From Desulfobacterales bacterium (GTDB taxonomy: Bacteria; Desulfobacterota; Desulfobacteria; Desulfobacterales; JAHEIW01): a DNA stretch of 64,000 nucleotides. Below, piece after piece: positions 1 to 7,990 of this stretch. The translations under genes and the position numbers were made by a program. The stretch covers positions 24,596-88,595 of the forward strand of contig JASJAN010000009.1 in NCBI GenBank assembly GCA_030066985.1, given 5' to 3'. Within the stretch, counting starts at the first letter, position 1, and every line of letters begins with the position of its first letter. The notes below the pieces were generated by a model. That model did not search any database. It saw nothing but the letters and a program-made list of their open reading frames with translations, and was not told the origin of the DNA.

Positions 1-1
1 T

Positions 2-304
2 GACCCGGATAAATACATCGCCGGATTTCAATTGATTCCCAACGAGATTCCGCGCTATGGTCATCTGCCCTTGCAGGCCGTCAATATTTCCATGCGGGCA
101 CCAGCGCCTCTGGAAGAAAAAATCAAAAAAGGCACTGCCATGGCGCTGAACACTTTTCTGCCCGAAGCCACCGATCGGCTGGGCGGATTTTCGGATGCCT
201 GCCATCGGCTGGCGGCAGCCACCATGATTGCGATTGGCAAGGAAGAAGATCTCATTCGGGAAATGAATAGGATTCTGTTTGAGCGTAAAGCAGATTCGGA
301 GTGA
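2..304 (+). CDS. C-terminal end of an unrecognised protein (partial)
   Basis: The reading frame is open from the left edge to the stop at 302-304, so only the last ~100 residues of a longer gene are present. I do not recognise the family. The visible part looks soluble, with a Pro/Arg segment (PNEIPRYGHLPLQAV) near its beginning and a charged helical tail (EEDLIREMNRILFERK). A TTG at 32 is an internal leucine codon, because the frame continues upstream of it. The stop lies 7 bp before the probable GTG of glpA, so the two genes are likely co-transcribed. Confidence 0.55.
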   Translation, partial: DPDKYIAGFQLIPNEIPRYGHLPLQAVNISMRAPAPLEEKIKKGTAMALNTFLPEATDRLGGFSDACHRLAAATMIAIGKEEDLIREMNRILFERKADSE

Positions 305-311
305 TTCAACA

Positions 312-1862
312 GTGAGAAAAATTGAAACGCAAGTCTTAATAATCGGCGGGGGGGCGACCGGCACCGGACTTGCCCGCGATCTGGCACTGCGTGGTGTTGA
401 TTCGATTCTGGTCGAGCAAAATGATATCAATTCGGGAACTTCCGGGGCCAATCACGGCCTGTTGCACAGTGGGGCGCGCTATGTTTCATCTGATCAGGGC
501 AGCGCCAGGGAATGCCGCGCAGAAGGTGCGCTGTTAAAAAAGATGGCGCCCCATTGTATTGAAGACACTGGGGGACTGTTTGTGGCCGTGGAAGGTGATG
601 ATGAGAATTACGTAGCGGATTTTCCGCAGCTGTGTGCCCAGAGTGATATTTTTGTAAAAGAATTGGACGTTACGGAGGTGCGCGAACTGGAGCCGGTTCT
701 GACCGACAAACTCATTGCAGCTTATGCGGTTAAAGATGCCTCGATTGATCCCTTTAAACTTTCGTTGGAAAATATCGCCCATGCACAGAAGCTGGGCTGC
801 ACCTTGCTTCGATTTACCAAAGTTATCGGGTTTCAGAAAAAGAAGAATACCATTCAGGCGACGCGTTTGCAGGACACGGTTACCGGTGAGAAGCTGGTTG
901 TCATAGCAGAGCAGGTAGTCAACGCCACCGGTGCCTGGGCCGCTGAAATTGCCGCCCTGGCCGGTGTGAAGATTGACATGGTCTGTTCTAAAGGCAGCCT
1001 GCTGATTACCCATAGTAGAATAACCGATCGGGTGATCAATCGTCTGCGTGCGTCTGCCAATGCAGACATCCTGGTGCCGGGCGGCACGGTGTCTATTCTG
1101 GGGACCACTTCAATTCGTATCGACAACCTGAATCAGGTCTATCCTACCATAGAAGAGGTGGATGCAATGGTGGGTGAGGCGATTAAGATGATTCCGGCTC
1201 TGGAATCGGTCCGATATATTCGCGCCTACTCAGGCGTCAGGCCACTGGTGGGGGCAGCGTCGGCCGGCGATGATCGCGACATCAGTCGCGGATTTGCGCT
1301 CATCGATCATGGAGCAGACGGTCTGAATAATTTTGTTACGATTTCCGGAGGCAAATTGACCACTTATCGACTGATGGCCGAAAAAACAGCCGATCTGGTC
1401 TGCAGCCGGCTGGGCGTTACCCGACCCTGCCTGACAAAAACCGATCCCCTTCCGGAAACCTTGCCCGCCAGGTGGACCCAACCCGGGCTGGCCCCCAAAT
1501 TATGGATGAAAAAGCACGACCCGCAAGATCTTTTGCTGTGTGAATGTGAAATGGTGCCCGCCAGTGCGGTGGATTCCATCGTGGGATCCATTCGCAGGCA
1601 AAATGGTGAACCGGACCTGACGGCCATCGCTTTGCGCAGCCGAGTCGGGAAAGGCGCCTGTCAGGGCACATTTTGCGGCGTGCGCGTGACCGCTTATTTA
1701 TCTGATCAGGGGCAGCTGAAGTCGGGTATGCATTTAGCCGACCTTAGAGCATTTCTCAACAAACGCTGGCATGGGCAGTATCCGACGCTCTGGGACAAAC
1801 AGCTGGTGCAGTCCGAACTGATGGAAGCCTTGCATTGCGGGTTGTTTGGGCTCGAATTGTAG
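312..1862 (+). CDS. glpA: Anaerobic glycerol-3-phosphate dehydrogenase, large flavoprotein subunit A
   Basis: GlpA oxidises sn-glycerol-3-phosphate to dihydroxyacetone phosphate and passes electrons to the quinone pool as part of a membrane-associated GlpABC complex. The protein opens with an FAD-binding dinucleotide fold (IIGGGATGTGLARD) and carries the family segment NHGLLHSGARY. Its C-terminal ~110 residues form a BFD-type [2Fe-2S] domain with CECEMV and, about 45 residues later, CQGTFCG. I chose GTG 312 (516 aa), which puts the usual short leader before the FAD fold. A TTG at 279 in the same frame would add 11 residues inside the upstream gene. glpB follows after a 271-bp repeat-rich spacer. 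E. coli GlpA has a similar length and domain order. No glpC iron-sulfur membrane anchor gene is seen here. Confidence 0.93.
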   Translation: MRKIETQVLIIGGGATGTGLARDLALRGVDSILVEQNDINSGTSGANHGLLHSGARYVSSDQGSARECRAEGALLKKMAPHCIEDTGGLFVAVEGDDENYVADFPQLCAQSDIFVKELDVTEVRELEPVLTDKLIAAYAVKDASIDPFKLSLENIAHAQKLGCTLLRFTKVIGFQKKKNTIQATRLQDTVTGEKLVVIAEQVVNATGAWAAEIAALAGVKIDMVCSKGSLLITHSRITDRVINRLRASANADILVPGGTVSILGTTSIRIDNLNQVYPTIEEVDAMVGEAIKMIPALESVRYIRAYSGVRPLVGAASAGDDRDISRGFALIDHGADGLNNFVTISGGKLTTYRLMAEKTADLVCSRLGVTRPCLTKTDPLPETLPARWTQPGLAPKLWMKKHDPQDLLLCECEMVPASAVDSIVGSIRRQNGEPDLTAIALRSRVGKGACQGTFCGVRVTAYLSDQGQLKSGMHLADLRAFLNKRWHGQYPTLWDKQLVQSELMEALHCGLFGLEL

Positions 1863-1916
1863 CGAAGCTACAAAGTTGAAGATTCTGCTTTACGTGTAGC
1901 GCATGGCTTGTTTTAT

Positions 1917-2000
1917 CGAGGACGAGGTCGAGGACGACGACGAGGACAAAAATTTATACCCTTTATCCTACTCGTCCTCCTACTCGTCCTCGTCCTCGGC
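1917..2000. repeat. Degenerate GAGGAC repeat with its reverse complement (long imperfect hairpin)
   Basis: Between glpA and glpB, four or so degenerate units of GAGGAC/GAGGTC (1917-1947) are followed by their reverse complement built of CTCGTCCT units (1969-2000), with a 21-nt AT-rich loop. On the plus strand the hairpin ends in GGCTTTTTAATA, so it could act as a terminator or attenuator after glpA. It belongs to a style of spacer seen many times in this window: short direct repeats followed by their inverted copies. Confidence 0.7.
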
Positions 2001-2060
2001 TTTTTAATAGGTGCGGAATTAATCAAATAATAGGCACTACCGCCGCTTCATAAAAAAAGA

Positions 2061-2092
2061 GCCAGCAGCCAGCAGCCAGCGACCAGTAGCCA
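2061..2092. repeat. Short tandem AGCCAGC repeat
   Basis: Three to four imperfect tandem units of AGCCAGC run just before glpB. Related GGCTGGC/TGGC-rich strings occur near 21361-21387 and 27358-27395, partly in inverse orientation. No function can be assigned. Confidence 0.45.
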
Positions 2093-2133
2093 TTGATCGT
2101 AACTTTAGACCTTCTTAAAAGGCACAGCTTTGG

Positions 2134-3417
2134 ATGACTGATGCAAAAACGATAGAATGTGACCTATGCGTAATCGGCAGCGGGCTGGCCGGAATGGCGG
2201 CCGCCCATTTTGCGGCTGCCAGAGACCTGCAGGTGGTCCACATGGGGCATACGGCGGAAACCATTTTTGCGAGCGGTTTGCTGGATCTGCTGGCGGTTTA
2301 CCCGGCCGGTGAGAAGCGACTATGGCGCGATCCCTGGGCGGCTATAAAGAAACTGATCAGGAATATGCCCGACCACCCTTACGCGCGCTTAAAAAAAGAG
2401 GATATCAAAGCCGCCTTTGATGAAATTTTAGACCATTTGAAAGCAGCCGGTCTTGTCTATCAACGGCACCTCAAACATAACAGCAGTGTTCTGACGGCTC
2501 TGGGAACTGTGAAACAGACATACGCAGTGCCGCACACCATGTGGAACGGGGTTAAGGCCCTGCAGAAAAAGCAGGCCTGTTTAATCATCGATATTCGCGG
2601 CCTCAAGGGCTTCAGCGCCCGCCAGATTACCACCGTCCTGAAGACCGACTGGCCTGATTTGCGCTCAGCGCGGATCTCCTTTCCGGGCATGGCGCATTTA
2701 AATGAGGTCTATGCGGAACGTATGGCCAATGCCCTGCTGCTGCCTGAAAATCGTGAAAAGCTGGCCGCCGTGGTAAGCCCGCTGCTCAAAAAATCAAAGG
2801 CTCTGGGGCTGCCAGCCATTTTGGGGCTGCATCGTACCGCTGAGATCAGGTCCGATCTTGAGGCCTTAGTTGGTGTTCCGATTTTTGAAATTCCGACCAT
2901 GCCGCCTTCGGTCCCCGGTATACGCCTAAACCAAGCTTTCGAAAAGGGGCTGCGTTTGAAAGAGGTCCAATATTTTTCGTTGACCCGGGCGCTGCATGTG
3001 CACCCCACGACCAATGGTCATTTTCAAATCCAAATCGGTCGCGATGCGGTCGAGCGTACCGTGCGCTCAAACGGTATCATTTTGGCCACTGGCCGATTCA
3101 TTGGTGGGGGGTTACACGCCAATCGAACGTACATCCGTGAATCCATTTTTAATTTACCGGTCTACCAGCCAACCAGCCGGGCCGACTGGCATCGTCGAGA
3201 CCTTCTCGATCCCCGGGGGCACCTCATCAATCAGGCCGGTCTGAAAGTTGATCGCAACTTTCGTCCTCTGGATGATTCAGGGCGCCCGGCCTTTAATAAT
3301 CTGTTTGCGGTCGGTTCTATTCTGGCACACAACGATTGGAAGCGTTTGAAATGTGGTGCCGGAGTGGCAATCGCCTCCGCATACGGCGCGGTGAACTCGA
3401 TGCTTAAGCTGCGCTAA
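2134..3417 (+). CDS. glpB: Anaerobic glycerol-3-phosphate dehydrogenase, subunit B
   Basis: GlpB is the second flavoprotein subunit of the anaerobic glycerol-3-phosphate dehydrogenase and helps move electrons from GlpA toward the membrane. The N-terminus has a clear nucleotide-binding fold (CDLCVIGSGLAGMAAAHFA) followed by the GlpB-typical TIFASGLLDLL segment. The C-terminus ends with a second FAD-contact region (NNLFAVGSILAHNDW, then GAGVAIASAYGA). Its length of 427 aa is close to the ~419 aa of E. coli GlpB. The ATG at 2134 is preceded only by a weak AAGG motif (2118-2121). It sits downstream of glpA on the same strand but is separated by a repeat spacer, so translation of the two is not coupled. 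Confidence 0.9.
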   Translation: MTDAKTIECDLCVIGSGLAGMAAAHFAAARDLQVVHMGHTAETIFASGLLDLLAVYPAGEKRLWRDPWAAIKKLIRNMPDHPYARLKKEDIKAAFDEILDHLKAAGLVYQRHLKHNSSVLTALGTVKQTYAVPHTMWNGVKALQKKQACLIIDIRGLKGFSARQITTVLKTDWPDLRSARISFPGMAHLNEVYAERMANALLLPENREKLAAVVSPLLKKSKALGLPAILGLHRTAEIRSDLEALVGVPIFEIPTMPPSVPGIRLNQAFEKGLRLKEVQYFSLTRALHVHPTTNGHFQIQIGRDAVERTVRSNGIILATGRFIGGGLHANRTYIRESIFNLPVYQPTSRADWHRRDLLDPRGHLINQAGLKVDRNFRPLDDSGRPAFNNLFAVGSILAHNDWKRLKCGAGVAIASAYGAVNSMLKLR

Positions 3418-3567
3418 CGCTATCGAACAGAGGCGACGTACCATTTTCCTTTGGCCACCGGCCTGGATTTGTGATAGAAGACAACCCTTCAGCCCCGAAA
3501 AGGCAATTTCAACGACACGAGGTTTGCCATCATAAAATATCTGTATTCTGTTTTTGGCCTGATTTTT

Positions 3568-4890
3568 TTGATTGCGGCAACTGTTGCCCGGGGTGATCCA
3601 TTGCCGACCTACTGTGAGACCGATCCTGCTTTGGCACGGGAGTTGTCAGAAATGGGCCCTGTTATGGGGCTTGGGGCCTCAGTGTCCCATGGACTCATGG
3701 CGCGCTCAGCTTCTGAGGTTGTGGCCGATCAGCTTTGCCTGGGCAGTGACGGGCATGTATTCCCCTGGTACTTTCCAGCTTCCTACCAAAGAGCAGCTAA
3801 ATATTATTATAGGCACAGACGCCCGCGGTTGGTAATGGCGATGGATGTCACTTACCACGACATGAAAGTTCTGGAATATACCGACGACAAAACAAAAGTG
3901 CTCGATGATCTGGTGGCCGGTCTGGCACTGGACTGTGAAAGTGATCTTTATGATTGCTCCGCAGGTGGCAATGAAGCTTATGTCAAAAAAGAAAATTACA
4001 GACCCATCGTTTTGTTAGGTGATCTATTTTTTGAAAATCTCATCGACTGCACCCGGGGCAAACCACCGAAAGAATACCGCCTCGAAAACAGCAAGCCCAG
4101 ACCCAAGAAACTGTGCTATGAGGAATACGCGCAACTCAACCGTCACCTGCGAAAACTGGTGGCCAAATATCCCAATGTTCATATATTTCCCGCCAATCGG
4201 CTGTTTACAGCCCTGGTCAAATTTCCCCACAGCGTATTTTACGATGAAGGCAGCCGGCAAACTTTTTTCGCCAGAAATGAGCTGACCTGGGATGGCTGGC
4301 ATCCGCATACCGACCCGGGCAGTTATGTATTTGCCAACCTAACGATTATGCAGATCAATCGCTTGATTGACGAGGGTAAAATCAAAGGCAGACGGATCCC
4401 GCTCAGAACCCTTTCGGATAAATATTTTGGTCCGCCGTCCGGATTGATCATCCTGGTGCCGGAAGGATATCCGCTGGAGAACCGGCCGCAAATTGTGGGA
4501 CCTGCCGGAGACAAGATACCCCTGCGCTTTTCATTGCCAAAACCCTGGGCAGAGCGCCATGGTGTCTTCCGTGTCGGAAAATCATTTTTTAAGGATCTGG
4601 CATTGTCATGGCGTCATTTGGGCCCAAAACCGCTGATTATCCGCGCCGCATCTCACCGCGGCACCACCCTGATCTTTTCCCAAAAGGATCAGGAACTGTT
4701 AACGCTGCAGTATCAAAACGGAACCGTCCTAAAAGGGGGGCTGCTTCTTTGGGGCCAACATCTGGATGAAGAATTTATCTCGCGCGAAGATACATTTTTT
4801 TTGAATCAAATTGATGAAGATCCAGACATTCTCAATACCCTTCGTCCTCCACAACCGTCGATGGTTGACGGTCCCCCCTGGGATTACTAG
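3568..4890 (+). CDS. Exported SGNH/GDSL-hydrolase-like protein with atypical start
   Basis: The mature part contains an SGNH block I-like motif (GLGASVSHGLM, Ser nucleophile candidate), a central NYRPIVLLGDLFFENLID strand-loop and a block V-like DGWHPH motif carrying the candidate Asp-His pair. A secreted esterase or acyl-hydrolase fold is therefore likely, with unknown substrate. The first conventional start is TTG 3568, which would remove half of an obvious signal peptide. The frame is open upstream from 3478, and codons 3535-3567 encode KYLYSVFGLIF, continuing as LIAATVARG. No ATG, GTG or TTG lies there, but an ACGAGG Shine-Dalgarno-like string (3517-3522) stands 6 and 9 nt before in-frame ATC 3529 and ATA 3532. 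Real initiation at one of these, or a mutated start, is the likely explanation. The ~150-residue C-terminal part is unassigned. Confidence 0.6.
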   Translation: MIAATVARGDPLPTYCETDPALARELSEMGPVMGLGASVSHGLMARSASEVVADQLCLGSDGHVFPWYFPASYQRAAKYYYRHRRPRLVMAMDVTYHDMKVLEYTDDKTKVLDDLVAGLALDCESDLYDCSAGGNEAYVKKENYRPIVLLGDLFFENLIDCTRGKPPKEYRLENSKPRPKKLCYEEYAQLNRHLRKLVAKYPNVHIFPANRLFTALVKFPHSVFYDEGSRQTFFARNELTWDGWHPHTDPGSYVFANLTIMQINRLIDEGKIKGRRIPLRTLSDKYFGPPSGLIILVPEGYPLENRPQIVGPAGDKIPLRFSLPKPWAERHGVFRVGKSFFKDLALSWRHLGPKPLIIRAASHRGTTLIFSQKDQELLTLQYQNGTVLKGGLLLWGQHLDEEFISREDTFFLNQIDEDPDILNTLRPPQPSMVDGPPWDY

Positions 4891-5007
4891 CATCCATTTC
4901 ATTCAGGTTTGCCGGTTAAGCCCGCCACCGACGGATGAAGCATGTTAAAATCCGAAAAAAGCTTGATTCTAATTTTTTACCGGCCAGCAGGCTCAATATA
5001 TGTAGAG

Positions 5008-5239
5008 GCTATCTTAAAAATAGTAGATCACGCTTCCCGCATGAATGCGGGATTTCACGTCTGATTCTAAATCATTAAGGTGTTCAACAAAGCAAGGCGA
5101 AAACCGATTCAAAAGTGGAGTCCGCCTCCGGCGGACTAGTATTCGAACATTTTGAATCGGTTTTTAATCCGCCACGAAGATTGGCGGACCATTGGGCGCC
5201 TGTCCGCCTCTGGCGGGTTAGATGCATTTTTAAGATAGC
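5008..5239. mobile_element. MITE-like palindromic element, copy 1 (232 bp)
   Basis: The ends are 14-bp perfect inverted repeats, GCTATCTTAAAAAT at 5008-5021 and its complement at 5226-5239. The core (AAAACCGATTCAAAAGTGG, then GTCCGCCTCC-GGCGGAC, then TTTTGAATCGGTTTTT) matches the core of a second element at 34127-34276 almost base for base. No reading frame is inside. The right end stops 6 bp from the menA stop codon, on the 3' side of that minus-strand gene. It is either a non-autonomous transposon remnant or a 3'-end hairpin. Confidence 0.75.
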
Positions 5240-5245
5240 TTCCAA

Positions 5246-6148
5246 TTAGAGGATGATGCCAATGGACAGCAGCAAGCTATAGACCAGCGCCAGTTTGGCC
5301 GTGCTGGCCAGCGCTTGATTGAGTTCAGGACCCCCGGTGCTGTTCCAGATGCGGCGGGTTAAAGAAATGGCCAGAGGCAAGGAAAAAAGCGGCAGGATCA
5401 CCCAGACCGGACTCCTACCGCCCAGCCACAGGATGATGGGTATGGCGTATGCAGCGGCCAGCAACAGCAGGTATTCAATCCTGGATCCACGCTCACCGAT
5501 TCTGACCGCCAGGGTTCGTTTTCCGCTGTGTCGGTCGGTTTGAATATCTCTGAGGTTGTTAACGACCAGGATGGCGGTGATCAGCAGCCCCTGGATGGCG
5601 CCCATCAGCCAGACCATCGGGGTTAGGCGCAACGCCTGGACATAATAGGTCCCGCATACCGCCACCAGTCCAAAGAAAACAAAGACAAAAAGATCTCCAA
5701 GCCCGTGGGACGCCAGCGGATAGGGCCCACCGCTGTAAGCCAAGGCCGCCGCGAAACTTAACAATCCGATCAGAATAACCGGCCAGCCACCAACACTTGC
5801 CAGGTAGAGACCCGGGAGGATGCTCGCCATAATGCACATCAGCATGCCGGTTTTCACCTGTTTGGCTGGAAGCATGCCGCTTTGGGTTACCCGGGGCGGG
5901 CCGATGCGATCCTGGGTATCGATGCCCTTGATAAAATCAAAGTAATCGTTTGCCAGATTAACGCCGATTTGCAGCAGCAAAGCTACCGCCAGGGCCGCTG
6001 CGGCTGGCAGCCACGCAAATTGCTGATCAGCGATGGCCAAAGCAGTGCCGACCAATACCGGCGCGACTGCTGCTGGCAGTGTTCGGGGCCGGGCTGCCAG
6101 TATCCAAGCCTGAGTTTTTGTTTGGTTTTCGATTTTTGGCGTGTTCAT
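5246..6148 (-). CDS. menA: 1,4-dihydroxy-2-naphthoate polyprenyltransferase
   Basis: MenA attaches a polyprenyl chain to 1,4-dihydroxy-2-naphthoate, the membrane step of menaquinone synthesis. The protein is a UbiA-fold integral membrane prenyltransferase with about eight or nine hydrophobic segments. The first Asp-rich motif is visible as NLANDYFDF (~residue 66), followed by RIGPPRVTQSG. The second conserved region shows as NNLRDIQTDRHSGKRT near residue 200, typical of MenA. Its 300 aa is the normal length. The ATG at 6148 is 17 bp downstream of an ABC permease gene on the same strand, so it is probably the last gene of that transporter operon. The UbiA family also makes other prenylated quinones; the RIGPPRVTQSG and D-R-H-S-GKRT patterns favour MenA. 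Confidence 0.9.
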   Translation of the reverse strand: MNTPKIENQTKTQAWILAARPRTLPAAVAPVLVGTALAIADQQFAWLPAAAALAVALLLQIGVNLANDYFDFIKGIDTQDRIGPPRVTQSGMLPAKQVKTGMLMCIMASILPGLYLASVGGWPVILIGLLSFAAALAYSGGPYPLASHGLGDLFVFVFFGLVAVCGTYYVQALRLTPMVWLMGAIQGLLITAILVVNNLRDIQTDRHSGKRTLAVRIGERGSRIEYLLLLAAAYAIPIILWLGGRSPVWVILPLFSLPLAISLTRRIWNSTGGPELNQALASTAKLALVYSLLLSIGIIL

Positions 6149-6165
6149 TATGGATATGGTGCTTA

Positions 6166-6921
6166 TTATTGAGCTTCCGCCTGATATCGATTCACTTTCA
6201 GCTCGAGATGATAAATGATCAGATACAGGATCAGGCCCAGCAGTCCCATGGCCAGGATGCCGGCGTACATTTCCGGATAGCGCAGCACCTGATAGGTTTC
6301 AACGACGATATAATAGCCCAACCCATAAGTGGTTAAAGACTGCTCGGCAATAAACAGGACCGCCACGGCAGTTCCAACGGATACACGCAGTGCGGTCAGC
6401 ACCGCTGGCAAAGAGGCCGGAAAGTAAACATAGCGAAAGAGCGCCCGCCGGCCGGCACCCAGTGAGCGCACTGACAGGATCAATTCCGGATGCAGGTTAG
6501 CGGCTTCATCTCTGACCACCACCAGTATCTGGAAAAAGATGATCAGAGCGATTAGAAAGATTTTAGAAATATCGGTGATGCCCATCAAAACATAGATGAC
6601 CGGTAAAAACACGATTTTAGGAATGGGGTAGACAATCGCGATCAATGGCGCAAAGATGCGATCGATCTGGGGCATCTGCCCCAGGCCCAATCCGATGGGC
6701 ACTGCACTGACAACAGCCAGCGCGATAGCTGCCAGAACACGGCCGCTACTGGCCAAAAAGTGAATCCCCAGCTCACCAAACAGCGAGCCCACAAAAATCG
6801 GCAAGACCTGCAAAGGAGAGGGCAGGATGGGTCGATGGATTATCCAGGCCAAGACCTGCCAGATGGCAAAAAACATCAACAGGCCGATGAGAACGGCGCG
6901 ACTATTTAAGCGGTTGTTCAT
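6166..6921 (-). CDS. ABC transporter permease (SsuC/TauC-like)
   Basis: This is a binding-protein-dependent transport permease of the SsuC/TauC type, forming the membrane channel of an importer. It has about six hydrophobic segments. The EAA loop that contacts the ATPase is visible as SVRSLGAGRRALFRYVYFPASLP (listed here only to residue position ~155-178). Its length of 251 aa fits the family. The start codon overlaps the stop of the ATPase gene by 4 bp (ATGA), indicating translational coupling. Substrate cannot be told from sequence; relatives import sulfonates, taurine or thiamine-precursor-like molecules. Confidence 0.87.
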   Translation of the reverse strand: MNNRLNSRAVLIGLLMFFAIWQVLAWIIHRPILPSPLQVLPIFVGSLFGELGIHFLASSGRVLAAIALAVVSAVPIGLGLGQMPQIDRIFAPLIAIVYPIPKIVFLPVIYVLMGITDISKIFLIALIIFFQILVVVRDEAANLHPELILSVRSLGAGRRALFRYVYFPASLPAVLTALRVSVGTAVAVLFIAEQSLTTYGLGYYIVVETYQVLRYPEMYAGILAMGLLGLILYLIIYHLELKVNRYQAEAQ

Positions 6922-7697
6922 GTCAGCGATCCCAGTAATTGGCGGACATCTTCGCAGGTTTGCTGAAATTCATCCTGTGTGCGACCGGCTGCGAGCCCGG
7001 CACAGGTATTCTCGATTATTTGGGCTTTTTGATTACAGCCTTTTTCCAGCACCAGGATTTTTTTTCCCATGACCACTGCGACCTCGATATCATGGGTTAC
7101 GATAACATAGGTTAGGTCGGAAACAGCGTGCAGATCGATAATGAACTGTTGCAGGTCTTCCCGGGTGGGCGCATCTAAGGCTGAAAAGGGTTCATCCATT
7201 AACAGTAGGTCGGGCTGCATGGCCAGGGTACGGGCGATAGCTGTTCGCTGACGCTGGCCGCGGGACAGCTTTAGCGGGTATTGATCACGCAGGTTCTCGA
7301 TCCCCAGTTTTGTGAGCCAATCGTCTACGCGTCGATCAGCTTCCTGCGGGCTGATCTTTGCATCGACCGGAGCGTGCCGGCCGTCAGATCCATAAAATCC
7401 CCAGATGGTCAGCCCCAGACGGGCATTTTCTCTGACCGTTTGCCACGGCAATAAGCCGTGATCCTGCAGCACCAGTCCACTGCGCGGTCGCGGGCGGTTG
7501 ATCGGTTTTTGATCGATGACAATATCGCCGGCTTGGGGGTGGCGCAAGCCGGCCAGTAAATACAAAAGGGTTGTTTTGCCGCAACCTGAAGGGCCGATAA
7601 TGGAAAGTGCTTCCCCGCGATCGATCTCGAGTTCATATCCCTGAAAGATTGGTGGCTGACCGCTGTAAGCAAAGGTTAGATTTTTAATATTAATCAT
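6918..7697 (-). CDS. ABC transporter ATP-binding protein (SsuB/TauB-like)
   Basis: This is the ATPase of an importer. The Walker A motif (GPSGCGKTT) is near residue 36, the ABC signature (LSRGQRQR) near 145, Walker B (LLLMDEPFSALD) near 165, and the switch His in VTHD near 201. The LSRGQ form replaces the common LSGGQ, a conservative variation. 259 aa is normal for SsuB/TauB proteins. It is coupled to the permease gene by a 4-bp overlap. The binding protein lies 293 bp upstream on the same strand, beyond a hairpin-forming spacer. Confidence 0.9.
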   Translation of the reverse strand: MINIKNLTFAYSGQPPIFQGYELEIDRGEALSIIGPSGCGKTTLLYLLAGLRHPQAGDIVIDQKPINRPRPRSGLVLQDHGLLPWQTVRENARLGLTIWGFYGSDGRHAPVDAKISPQEADRRVDDWLTKLGIENLRDQYPLKLSRGQRQRTAIARTLAMQPDLLLMDEPFSALDAPTREDLQQFIIDLHAVSDLTYVIVTHDIEVAVVMGKKILVLEKGCNQKAQIIENTCAGLAAGRTQDEFQQTCEDVRQLLGSLT

Positions 7698-7734
7698 CGG
7701 GCTTTATTAATATTGCCTAATTTTACACGAGTTA

Positions 7735-7827
7735 GAGGCTTCCATAGGCAAGGCACTTAAGGGCGAAGCTATAGTGTACTATGCTTCGCCCTTAATAATC
7801 CGCCTGAGGCGGACCTATGGGAACCTC
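7735..7827. repeat. Nested hairpin between importer genes
   Basis: Outer arms GAGGCTTCCATAGG (7735-7748) and CCTATGGGAACCTC (7814-7827) pair imperfectly. Inside are a strong hairpin, AAGGGCGAAGC (7759-7769) with GCTTCGCCCTT, and a CCGCCTGAGGCGG mini-palindrome (7800-7812). The element sits between the substrate-binding gene and the ATPase gene. It could trim expression of the downstream genes relative to the binding protein, as hairpins do in many importer operons. Its loop TATAGTGTACTA resembles the centre of the 186-bp elements elsewhere in the window. Confidence 0.65.
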
Positions 7828-7990
7828 TTGCTCGCCGCGTTGTCTTCAGGGTGAAAATTAATGAGATATAATGATATTTATCATTTGTAGTGTATCTGTA
7901 ACTTTTTTTAAATAACTCTTTGTCAAGCTATCTGTAATTATGATTTTTAATCTCTCATTAATTTTCATGTAAAAAGTTTTTATGCAAAAT

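Noticed and set aside
534..1013. 159-codon frame on the minus strand inside glpA
   Set aside because: It is a shadow of a well-supported gene; no family resemblance and no ribosome site.
1917..2092. CRISPR array
   Set aside because: The repeats are short, degenerate, have no regular unique spacers and no cas gene is near; the same applies to the other repeat spacers.
5008..5239. Insertion sequence
   Set aside because: Inverted ends are present, but there is no transposase frame; described as MITE-like only.
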